From Puntigrus tetrazona (lineage: Eukaryota; Chordata; Actinopteri; Cypriniformes; Cyprinidae), in contig NC_056706.1 of NCBI RefSeq assembly GCF_018831695.1, positions 21,028,847-21,092,846 on the forward strand: 64,000 bases of DNA. Direction: 5' to 3'. Below the pieces are notes generated by a model. It saw only the letters and a list, made by a program, of their open reading frames with translations, was not told the DNA's origin and did not search any database. The position numbers were made by a program, and so were the translations under genes. Position 1 is the first letter of the stretch. Every line of letters starts with the position of its first letter. Positions 1 to 8,019 of this stretch are shown piece after piece.

Positions 1-136
1 CTAGTGTAAAAATGAAAATCAAGTGACATACACATGCTTTAGTATATGTGCCAGCTTATCAAATATTAAAACACAAATTTAGACATTATGACTTTTTCTA
101 GCACATAATGGTCATCATTCATGTTTTTTTTCTTAG
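1..136 (+). other. cep78: End of an upstream cep78 intron
   Basis: AT-rich sequence ending in a T-rich tract and TCTTAG at 131-136, a good splice acceptor. No coding sequence is seen. It is probably the end of cep78 intron 1, with the first non-coding exon outside the window. It could instead be promoter sequence if transcription starts here. Confidence 0.6.
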
Positions 137-397
137 GTTGCGTGATGCTGGAACCAGTGCAGATCCGTCGGAGAGGTGCTCAGGATTTTGAAGGTTACTA
201 TGATCACTTGTGTGCGGCTCAGGGGTCGGCTCCTGTCCGTGCGGTGAAAGCCAGCCTGAGTCGGGGGATGTTAGAGTTCAACCCTGATCGCGTCAGTTTG
301 TCGGACTGGACGCCCATCCTGTCAGCCCTGGCCGTCAACAAACACCTCCAGCGTGTTGCTATCAAGAGCTGCCACCTCACCGGCACTGGAGCTCAAA
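137..397 (+). CDS. cep78: cep78 first coding exon
   Basis: Acceptor TCTTAG at 131-136, ATG at 145, donor GTTAGT at 398. It encodes the CEP78 N-terminus (MLEPVQIRRRGAQDFEGYYD onward), the start of the leucine-rich repeat region. An upstream in-frame ATG at 121 lies in the intron and is not used. It ends with one base of a split codon. Confidence 0.92.
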
Positions 398-703
398 GTT
401 AGTTTGTACAGCCGTGTTTTAGCTGAGGAAGCTGTCCTGGTTCATTTTTACGATGGAGTGTCTTTATCTTCTCAGGTTTTTACAGGTCTCATAGTAAGAA
501 GAAGGCCCCTGTGATTCATTCCAAGAATGTGACTTATCAGTTGTGCAAGTCTGTGCAAAAGTGCCTGTGTGAGAGCAGCAGCCTAAAGACCCTTCAGCTG
601 CACGGCCTGCCACTGAGAGAGAGGGACCTCACAGCTCTCACAAAGGTTTGCCTTCTCTCTTTGATCTTCACTATTTGTGGAGCATAAAACCAGTCGGAAG
701 TAG

Positions 704-795
<92 letters not shown>

Positions 796-2364
796 AATTT
801 CATTAAAAAATCATTAGGATATTAAGTAAAGATCATTTTCCATAAAGATATTTAGACAATTTCCTACAGAAAATACATTAAAATTTTATTTTTGATTAGT
901 AATATGCATTTCTAAGAATTTAATTTGGACAAATATGATTTGATTTTTCAAACATTGTATTATCCTAACAAACCATACATCAACAGAAAGTTTATTTAGC
1001 TGTGTCCCTTATGACTGGTTTTGTGTGAATGTATATATTTATTTATTTTTTTGTACTTTTGTTAATGTTTTGTTTAAATAATGTTTTATTTAAACAATTT
1101 TAGTTTTTATGTATTTTTTTTTATTAGTCAATACACTTTTTATATTTTATTGTGATGCCACATTTATTCTTTTTGTTTATTTTGCTTTACTTTTAGTTTT
1201 TTTTTAATTTCATTTATTTAGCATTTTTTAATTGATTCATTTGTTTAAATAGTTTTTTCATGTATTCTTATGTATTGTTTGAGAACCTGTTGAGTTACCA
1301 TGGTGACTTCCCTTTAGGGCTTAGCTAAAAGTGTGTCACTGGAGCACCTGTCTTTAGCACACTGTCCAATTGCAGATCAGGGTTTGGAAGGTGAGTTAAA
1401 ATCATCAGAAAGTTTATAACATTCATGTCATTCATTAGATTTTTTTTTTGTACATGCGCAGATGTTTTCTACTTGCATTTTTTGGATGTGTTGAGTTGTA
1501 GTTATGTCTTTTTGTTATATGCTTGTCATTCAGTCGTCTGTCAGAGTGTGAAATATTCCTCAACGATCAAGACAGTGGACTTCACTTCCTGTAATATCAC
1601 CTGGCAGGGAGCAGAGCATATGGCGAATATTATAAAGGTGCAAGCGAACGTTTGTTAACATTATTGTCAGACAAGAGTCTATCAATCATCCAACTTAGGA
1701 TGGATGATTAAAAAAATACTTTAGTAACATGATATAAAGTTAGAGCGTCCTCAGACTGATGAGGCTCATCTGTGGTTTAGCACCAGGCGATGAGGCGGCA
1801 CGGCACGGCGTGGGTGGAGACTTTGCGCTACAGGAAAGCCGAGTTTGAAGCCATGAGCGGACTGCGCAGAATCACTCTCAACGACAACATCCTGATCGGA
1901 GACCGAGGAGCGATGGCGCTCTCCCGCGAGCTTACAGAGGACCTGTGGGTCAAAGGTGGGACGAGTCACCGTTCAGCAAACACACACACACACGCACGCA
2001 TGCGTAAACAGTGTATCAGAAGCTCGTAAACGGCCACATTCTCCTGGTTTATTTCCCAAGCGCTGGACCTGCAGCGTTGTGGGATCTCGAATGAAGGAGC
2101 TCGAGTTCTGGAGCAGATGCTTCAGGCCAATTCCACTCTGTGTGTGCTTGACATCAGGAGAAACCCTCTTGTCGGTAACTGATCCAGAACTACTCTACAT
2201 CAGTGCTGTACTATTGTTAAAAATAGTTTTTTTATAAAGTTTTTATGTTTTTTTTGTGTATATTTATACATGCATATTAAATATACAAAGTACACACATA
2301 TTATGTAAAATATTTAATTTAATTTAATTTAAAAATATATTTTATTAAATTACGGTTTATTATT

Positions 2365-2404
<40 letters not shown>

Positions 2405-5112
2405 GACTTAAAATGAATGGTTTAAAAGGTTTAATGCTAAATAATAAATAACAATTGGGCTATTATTATATTTTTGTAGAAATCTTTTCTAACTTTATCT
2501 TTCTTCTTTATTTAATGTTTTATTTTTTCATGTGTACTTCTTTATGTGTTTGTCATTTGCCTCTTAGATAATAATATGGTGAAGGCTGTGCTCAAAAAAG
2601 TTCTTATGAACACTAAAAGCCACGACTCACAGGTCAGACAACTTTGGCATGTTTAAATGTTTTAGATTATTGGATATTGGTCACGTGAACTCATGGCCGA
2701 TGTGTGCTGTGTTTCAGTATCTGTGGCTTAAACCTCCTTCTCCCAGAAGCGCTCTTGATCAGTCGCGGCAGTCGAGGAGAAAGAATGCAGGAAAAGCTAC
2801 GCATCGATCTGGTATGTGCAGTATTTTGGCTGTTTGTATTTGTTCTGTAGGTTCTCTTGGACCGCTCACTGTCGTTGTCTTCAGGTTCTCGCCGCCTGTC
2901 GTCTGTAAACTGTGTGTGGAGGCCTCCTCGACCGGGTTCGGTGGGGTATGTCCCGTGGCGCACCGCTGCGAGGGCTGACTTACAAAGGTGGGTTGAACGA
3001 GAGCCGTTCCAGGATGTATCGAAGCAATTCAAGCCTTCTGCTTTCCCCTTCAGGTCAATAAGGTGTGTGAATGTGTCTCTCTTTGTCCACAAAGATGCGC
3101 CTCACAGGCTGATGGGCCCACAGACCAGAGTTTTCAAGTAAGGACTGGTTTATTGCTACGTTTTTACTGACTTGCAAGTTGAGTCACATTTCAGTGTTAG
3201 TGTTAAGGTCCGTGCACACTGAGTCTGAAATGGTCATATATATATATATGTGTGTGTTTGTTTTTTGTGTGTTCGTCACCCTTTTTAAAGTGTAAAAAAA
3301 ATGTGCAAATGCAGAAAATCGAGCCCGTTTCGATGAACGTTTTGGACGTTTTCGATGACTCTGTGTGCGAGGGCCTTTAGTGTAAGGTGTGGAGGATGTC
3401 ATGATGGCTTTCTTCGTCAGAACGCCACGTCTGTGCGGGTGACTGTCGAGACGGAGTCAGAGGCGGAGGAGGTGGATGGTGCAGATGGACCTCAGGAGAA
3501 AATCACAAGCTGCCAGTTCAGACGACTACAGAGGGAGAATAATCGATTACAGGTGTTCTCTCTCATGTATTTTTCAGCGATGGCAGTTTTTAACAAATGA
3601 TCGTTTTCCACATTATTTGTCAGTAGATAAATAGCGTAAATAATGTACAATGTTTTATAATAATGTATTATATTTTGTTTCTATTTCATAAATGTAACAT
3701 TTAATATTGGGGGAGTCCAAGTTTGACATTTGATTTTTTTTTAAATACTTTTTTTTAAACACAGCCTGTCTGGCACATCAAAAAGTGAGATTTGATTCAG
3801 TAACTTGTAGATCTGTGCTGCTCAAACTTTTTCAGGTGACTCAGCTAGTACAACGATTAGCTCATCAACCAGACATTTTTGTGTTGCCAGATGTTGTTTT
3901 ACTTTTTTTTTTTTTTTTTTTTTTTTGATGATAACCACTGCCTTGCATTTTATGAATAATCAACAACCACAAAAAAGTAAAAAAAAATTTTACTGTTCTG
4001 CTAAAGAAAAATCATCTTAGATATAACGTAACAACACATTTTCATTTCTGGGTGAACTATCCTTTTTTTTTTTTTCTGTTTATTTAATTTGTCCCCTGAC
4101 ATTTTTCACATGAGTATTCCTTTCTTTTCCTAATTTCATACAGCAAAAATTGTAATGACTTATGTGCGTTTCTTTCTATTTCGATTATTATAGTTAACTA
4201 TGTACTACTCAGTACTTTTAAGATTTTTTTTAGTTTTTTGGATAGCTTAAATGTATGAGATGTTAAATTATTTGATGCCACTGTATATATATATATATAT
4301 AAGGACTGTACAGTGCAGTTAATCTCTTCACCCACAGGTGGAGCTGGAAGAGTGTCGCCTGAGGCTGGCAGAAGAGAGGAACAACAGGCTGAAAACCAAC
4401 TCTCGCTTGGTGGAGGTACAAGTATCCCCAGTTATTCCGCTTGTAAAATAAAAATGATCAATCAGAAACTAGAAGTTACGTCTCCTCCTGCAGCTGGAAC
4501 TGGAGAATGAGCGTCTGCGCAGTCTGAATCAATCCCTGTCTGAAGCCCATCTCAGCACCTCTGCTCTGGAGGATGAACGTGTGCTGGAAAGCATCGAATC
4601 CTCCTTCCAGAAATTCCACGCATTCCTAGACCTGCTGAAAGACGCTGGGTCCGTCCAACCTCACATCATACAGACACCTTCTGAATGATTTATGCCTTAC
4701 TGTTTATGCCTGGTTTTATCAAATGTCTTGTTGCTGCACTGTTTTTAAAATGTTGAATTGTAGAATTTCATTGGGAATGTCTTGCTGTGTGTTAGGCTCG
4801 GCCAGTTTGCGTCTATGGCTGGAATAGACCAATCAGACTTTGGTCTTCTTGGGCATCCTCAGCTCTCCTCAACAGAGAGGACACACGCCGACCAAGAACT
4901 TCAGAGAAATGGGGAGAGGAGTCAGAGTTTAGCAGTGAGTAGAAATAACAGAAAAAAAACCAATCACAAAATATTTAATAGAAATAAAGAAACATTTAGT
5001 TTTTTATTTTTATTTTTATTATTTAATAAAAATAAAGAAACTTTTTTTGTGTGTGTTTTATGATTTATTATTATATTTGGATTAATGTTAATATAAATGC
5101 AATATAAATGAC

Positions 5113-5165
<53 letters not shown>

Positions 5166-6043
5166 ATCGTTAATCATTTATATTGCATTTATATATTAAT
5201 TTATATTGCATTTATATTAACACATACATTTATAAATATATACTGTATAAACACATTGTACGTAATATGTATTTTTATGTAAACACACTTTATTTTGGAT
5301 GCGATTAATTGTGATAAATCATTTGACAGCACTAATATATGTAATTATATTAGATATTACGGTTTACATTCAACAAGGATGCATCAAATTGATAAAAATG
5401 ATAACACAAAAGACATTTATAATGCATCAACTTTTTCAAATAATCAAATATAAGTAACAAAAATCTGCATATGAGAATGATTTCTGAAGGATCACGTCAC
5501 ACTTTGATCACTGGAATAAATGATTTTCAATAAATTTCATCAAATAACCGCAGCCTTAGTTAGCAGAAGAGACATTTTTGGGAAAACATTAATAAAATCG
5601 CAGTGTGTTTTATTATTTTACATTACAATATTATTCTTATTTCTCCCATCGCCACACAGCTGGCAGACATCCCTCAGCCTGAATCCAGGACTCACTCAGA
5701 ACCTCCTGCTAACACGGAAGACTTCCCCGGCTCTCAATCTCAGCAGGAAGTGCCTCTAAGTCCAGTGGGCTTGTGTCGAGCCTCCCCAGCGTTACAGGAT
5801 CGGCTTGAGTTTGAGGCCCCCGAGAGCAGCCGAGAGTCCTCTTACTCTTCAAACCCCCGGAGGGCCGGCGGAGGCTCTCGCTCGGGCGGCTCGGTCAGCA
5901 GTGTGAGTCCTCGGTCCTCCAGAGCCAACGGCTCCGTGTGCTCGGCCCTTGACTCCAGAGCGTCTGGTCTGTCTCGGTTGGCTTCAGGCGGACAGAGCGC
6001 TTCAGGAAGCCAGAGAAGCGCTGCGGGACTGATGGGGTTTTAG
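145..6043 (+). CDS. cep78: cep78, centrosomal protein of 78 kDa (15 coding exons, complete CDS)
   Basis: Joined exons: 145-397, 476-645, 1318-1390, 1534-1637, 1781-1955, 2061-2174, 2568-2632, 2718-2811, 2885-2987, 3095-3137, 3421-3552, 4338-4415, 4494-4648, 4796-4934, 5660-6043. All phases match and the CDS is 2,082 nt (693 residues), close to mammalian CEP78. Residues 1-320 form leucine-rich repeats (for example LEHLSLAHCPIADQGLE). A conserved GYVPWRTAARA motif lies near residue 370 and an acidic stretch near 405-420. A coiled coil covers about 428-490, a conserved SFQKFHAFLDLLKDAG block about 500-520, and a Ser/Arg-rich tail follows. In mammals CEP78 sits at mature centrioles, binds VPRBP of the EDD-DYRK2-DDB1 ligase, limits CP110 turnover and supports ciliogenesis; its loss causes cone-rod dystrophy with hearing loss. 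Family assignment is from recalled homology. Start codon: ATG 145, eight bases inside the exon, matching the conserved N-terminus. Confidence 0.93.
476..645 (+). CDS. cep78: cep78 coding exon 2
   Basis: CTCAG acceptor, GTTTGC donor. The peptide includes LQLHGLPLRERDLTAL, a leucine-rich repeat closely resembling mammalian CEP78. Ends in phase 0. Confidence 0.93.
646..1317 (+). other. cep78: cep78 intron with microsatellite
   Basis: Holds the AC/AT microsatellite at 709-796 and then AT-rich sequence without reading frames. A short piece near 1004-1030 (CTTATGACTGGTTTTGTG) resembles one end of the repeat family seen at 12,890-13,240. Confidence 0.7.
709..796. repeat. (AC)n-(AT)n microsatellite
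   Basis: About 34 uninterrupted AC units run directly into about 10 AT units. The Cys-Val open frames on the other strand are artefacts of this repeat. Confidence 0.98.
1318..1390 (+). CDS. cep78: cep78 coding exon 3
   Basis: CCTTTAG acceptor, GTGAGT donor. Encodes GLAKSVSLEHLSLAHCPIAD, one leucine-rich repeat unit. Leaves one base for the next codon. Confidence 0.93.
1534..1637 (+). CDS. cep78: cep78 coding exon 4
   Basis: CATTCAG acceptor, GTGCAA donor. The peptide includes TIKTVDFTSCNITWQGAEH, a leucine-rich repeat with the CEP78-specific NxTWQGA pattern. Confidence 0.93.
1781..1955 (+). CDS. cep78: cep78 coding exon 5
   Basis: GGTTTAG acceptor, GTGGGA donor. The peptide includes AMRRHGTAWVETLRYR and GLRRITLNDNILIGDRGA, both strongly CEP78-like. 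Confidence 0.94.
2061..2174 (+). CDS. cep78: cep78 coding exon 6
   Basis: TTTCCCAAG acceptor, GTAACT donor. The peptide includes ALDLQRCGISNEGARVL and VLDIRRNPLV, the last clear leucine-rich repeat. Confidence 0.93.
2372..2400. repeat. (AT)n microsatellite
   Basis: Short AT dinucleotide run in the intron between cep78 coding exons 6 and 7. The surrounding 2220-2560 is AT-rich and has fragments like the palindromic AT-rich transposon family seen at 8,536-8,790. Confidence 0.85.
2568..2632 (+). CDS. cep78: cep78 coding exon 7
   Basis: CCTCTTAG acceptor, GTCAGA donor. A 65-base exon encoding DNNMVKAVLKKVLMNTKSHD, matching the end of the repeat region in CEP78. Confidence 0.9.
2718..2811 (+). 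CDS. cep78: cep78 coding exon 8
   Basis: GTTTCAG acceptor, GTATGT donor. Encodes a basic linker including LWLKPPSPRSALDQSRQSRR. Frame continuity on both sides supports it. Confidence 0.88.
2885..2987 (+). CDS. cep78: cep78 coding exon 9
   Basis: TCTTCAG acceptor, GTGGGT donor. The peptide includes GSVGYVPWRTAARADL, the conserved CEP78 PWRTA motif. The open frame continues past the donor to 3141, but only splicing at 2987 keeps frame with the next conserved exons. Confidence 0.88.
3095..3137 (+). CDS. cep78: cep78 coding exon 10 (43-base exon)
   Basis: CACAAAG acceptor at 3088-3094, GTAAGG donor at 3138. Encodes R/CASQADGPTDQSFQ. Chosen because it alone preserves frame into NATSVRVTV. The competing CCCCTTCAG acceptor at about 3046-3054 gives the wrong exit phase. 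Confidence 0.7.
3421..3552 (+). CDS. cep78: cep78 coding exon 11
   Basis: CTTCGTCAG acceptor, GTGTTC donor; 44 codons. Encodes VTVETESEAEEVDG, the acidic CEP78 segment, and the start of the coiled coil (FRRLQRENNRLQ). Confidence 0.9.
3553..4337 (+). other. cep78: cep78 intron, low complexity
   Basis: Contains homopolymer T runs (3902-3926 and about 4062-4076) and a short AT run (4284-4302). No exon or RNA gene is seen. Confidence 0.7.
4338..4415 (+). CDS. cep78: cep78 coding exon 12
   Basis: CCCACAG acceptor, GTACAA donor; 26 codons. Encodes VELEECRLRLAEERNNR, a heptad-rich coiled coil. Confidence 0.93.
4494..4648 (+). CDS. cep78: cep78 coding exon 13
   Basis: CCTGCAG acceptor, GTCCGT donor. 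Finishes the coiled coil (LELENERLRSLNQSLSEAHL) and encodes SFQKFHAFLDLLKDAG, the best conserved C-terminal block. Confidence 0.94.
4796..4934 (+). CDS. cep78: cep78 coding exon 14
   Basis: GTGTTAG acceptor, GTGAGT donor. The peptide includes GQFASMAGIDQSDFGLLG, nearly the same as mammalian CEP78. Confidence 0.94.
5090..5336. mobile_element. Palindromic AT-rich DNA transposon (family ending GCTGTCAAATGATT)
   Basis: The right end reads TTTTGGATGCGATTAATTGTG and then ATCATTTGACAGCACT. The middle is an AT run (5110-5162) with mirrored ATTTATATTGCATT motifs. Same family as 8,536-8,790 and 12,466-12,600. Non-autonomous, no protein. Confidence 0.75.
5355..5560. repeat. Diverged interspersed repeat (CTGAAGGATCA family)
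   Basis: Contains TTCAACAAGGATGCATCAAA and ATTTCTGAAGGATCACGTCA, the hallmark words of a repeat seen several times in this window (14.1, 19.5, 27.0, 38.4, 41.0 and 53.4 kb). Confidence 0.7.
5660..6043 (+). CDS. cep78: cep78 last coding exon
   Basis: GCCACACAG acceptor; stop TAG at 6041-6043. Encodes a 127-residue low-complexity tail rich in Ser, Gly and Arg (for example RRAGGGSRSGGSVSSVSPR). Such tails are poorly conserved in this family; the exon is supported by its open frame and phase. Confidence 0.88.
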   Translation: MADIPQPESRTHSEPPANTEDFPGSQSQQEVPLSPVGLCRASPALQDRLEFEAPESSRESSYSSNPRRAGGGSRSGGSVSSVSPRSSRANGSVCSALDSRASGLSRLASGGQSASGSQRSAAGLMGF

Positions 6044-6330
6044 AGCTGAGGGGATCTTGAAGAGCTTCTCCGGAATATCGGTGGCTGCTGTCATCTTCAT
6101 CTGTCCAGTGTGTGTTGAGAACCATCCTGAGAGAACCCTTTTATTGTTTGTATGTTTGAGAGGCTGATGTTCTACGTGGCAGATATTAATGCCGTTTAGT
6201 TGTATAGGCTATGAGTTTGTAGTTCAGTGACACTAAGGTTATTATTTAAGAGATTTTGACAGATATTTTTTTTGTATTGCTAAATCGACTGATTTGTGAT
6301 TTGATTAAAAAATGTGAAATCAAATTTGCC
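6044..6330 (+). other. cep78: cep78 3' untranslated region (approximate end)
   Basis: Follows the stop codon. An ATTAAA hexamer at 6304-6309 is the first plausible polyadenylation signal; an AATAAA near 6566 is an alternative. The end is inferred. Confidence 0.5.
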
Positions 6331-6700
6331 ATCTGTAATGATTTTTCATTTAAATGTAAACGTGTTTTTGTACATCGTGTCACTTGCCTGTGCTAAAAGT
6401 CAATTACAACAATGTCATTTGTTAAATTTCGCAGCCTGCTATTTAATTAAAAAATACTATTCACAATTTATAGTAATAACACTAATAATAAGAAGAATAA
6501 ATTGATACTAATAGTATTGTTATTACTGTTAATGTTATTATTACTGTTAAGTGAATAATATTGTTTAATAAAATCGATTTAATAACAACAATAGTAATAT
6601 TATTACTATTAAGTGAAGTATTTTTAAATAAAAACCATATAATATGTATCCGTCTACAAGTGTACGACGCCGGTGAATCTCTAACGATTAATTGAGAGAA
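6331..6700. other. cep78-cabin1 intergenic spacer
   Basis: AT-rich, with scattered AATAATA-type words and no reading frame or recognisable repeat. The spacing between the two genes is short. Confidence 0.6.
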
Positions 6701-6831
6701 AGAACGTTAAAAACTGAGACCTGACGCGTGATTGGCTGTTCGCCGGCGCGCGCGCACTCACTCGTCCAATCACAGCGCTCGACACTGACTTCAGCGACTC
6801 TCCTCCGAGCTGAAGATCATTCATGCAGCTG
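6701..6831 (+). promoter_or_regulatory. cabin1: cabin1 promoter and non-coding exon 1
   Basis: A local GC and CpG peak (GCCGGCGCGCGCGC) between AT-rich flanks. GTGATTGG at 6728-6735 and CCAATCAC at 6766-6773 form a perfect 8-base inverted repeat of CCAAT boxes, the usual NF-Y target. No TATA box is obvious. Exon 1 ends at 6831 with CAGCTG before a perfect GTGAGT donor. The start site is not defined. Confidence 0.75.
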
Positions 6832-8004
6832 GTGAGTAGCAGCTCTCCATCAAAACATCGTACACGAGGACGCAAAACATAAGTTTTGCAGCTGGAGTCA
6901 CTGCGAAAGTATTCTCTCCGTGTGTAAAATATTAGGGAATTGTGCGATGAGTAGAAACGCAGTTTTTACTGTAAGGTCAGCTGGGCTTGTGCTGCTAGCA
7001 TTGTTAGCATGTTGTTGTTATTGTATGGTATGGGGGTTTCTATTTACAGCGATGTTAACAATGATATCTTAACACTGCCAGTGTGTGCAGCACCACCGTC
7101 CTTTTAATGTCGCTAAGCATCTGAGAAACGTTTTTGTGTTGGTCAAGGAAGATAACAGGGAAACCATCTGTGGTTCCCATCAGTGCACAATAAATGTGTG
7201 TCTTGGGGAACATGCTTTCTCAAGAACACTGTGCTTTTATTGCCATGTTATTGGGAGCATAGCATACACGACATACTGTGTGGGGAAATAGAAGCTCTGA
7301 CCAATTAGATTGTTATTGCATTCTATATTTTGGGGGAGCTGACTTAATCTTGTATCCTTGTGGATAAAAATACCTTGCATTAAGGCATTGAAGGGCATTA
7401 TATATAAAAAAGTAGGCTCTGACAAATATGTTGAGTGTAAATAGAGGTAGTTATTGTTTGCTTTTTATTGTTTGTGTACATTTTCAACAAAAAAAAGTGT
7501 AAGTGCAAAAATTATATTTTGTACAGTCTGCTTATGAACAAATTCCATTCATTATCACAAAGTCACACAGTTTTCGTTCATGTAAAAATAACACATTGTT
7601 GATGCCACGAACAATTTTTTGCATTTGCTGAAATTCTTCTAAAATGTCTCTTATCTAAATTAGGCCCAAGAGACAATCAAAAAGAACATAAAAACATACA
7701 GTAATGTGATATGCCTGTTTTTGTTTAGTTTAGCATGTAGTTTAATAATTTAATTAGCGCTGCTAAATGATCAGTCGTGATTAATCACTTCAGAATAAAC
7801 GTTTATGTACTATTTAAAACTTTTTTAATAAAGAAACAAAGTTTTTTCTTCAGAGAAGACAAAATAAACTAGCACCTTTTTTTTTTTATAGGTAGTCATA
7901 TAGTGATCCAGTTAACACTTGTCACATTTGTATTTATTTGTATTTATGTTTATTTATTTTTTTGACATCAACAGATGCTGATGATTGGAGTAAATGATCC
8001 TTAA
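6823..8004 (+). promoter_or_regulatory. cabin1: Upstream open reading frame in the cabin1 leader (spliced)
   Basis: ATG at 6823 in exon 1 continues across the exon 1-exon 2 junction (6831 to 7975) to the TAA at 8002-8004, giving a 12-codon peptide MQLMLMIGVNDP. Two further in-frame ATGs lie at 7975 and 7981. It ends 12 bases before the main ATG, a layout that usually lowers translation or forces reinitiation. Confidence 0.6.
6832..7974 (+). other. cabin1: cabin1 intron 1
   Basis: Mostly AT-rich and unremarkable. Near 7755-7830, CTGCTAAATGATCAGTCGTG and TTAATCACTTCAGAATAAAC look like a decayed end of the palindromic AT-rich transposon family. Confidence 0.55.
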
Positions 8005-8019
8005 TAAATAAAAAACATG
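7975..8019 (+). CDS. cabin1: cabin1 exon 2, start codon exon
   Basis: CATCAACAG acceptor. The 45-base exon ends exactly on ATG (8017-8019), followed by GTAAGT. The conserved protein starts with Met and then IRIAALN, and the next exon begins with ATC CGG ATA, so this ATG is required. An A at -3 gives a fair start context. Two overlapping AATAAA-like words lie just upstream of the ATG. Confidence 0.82.

Noticed and set aside
2691..3092. 133-codon minus-strand frame opposite cep78 exons
   Set aside because: It spans several confirmed sense exons and introns and has no recognisable similarity.
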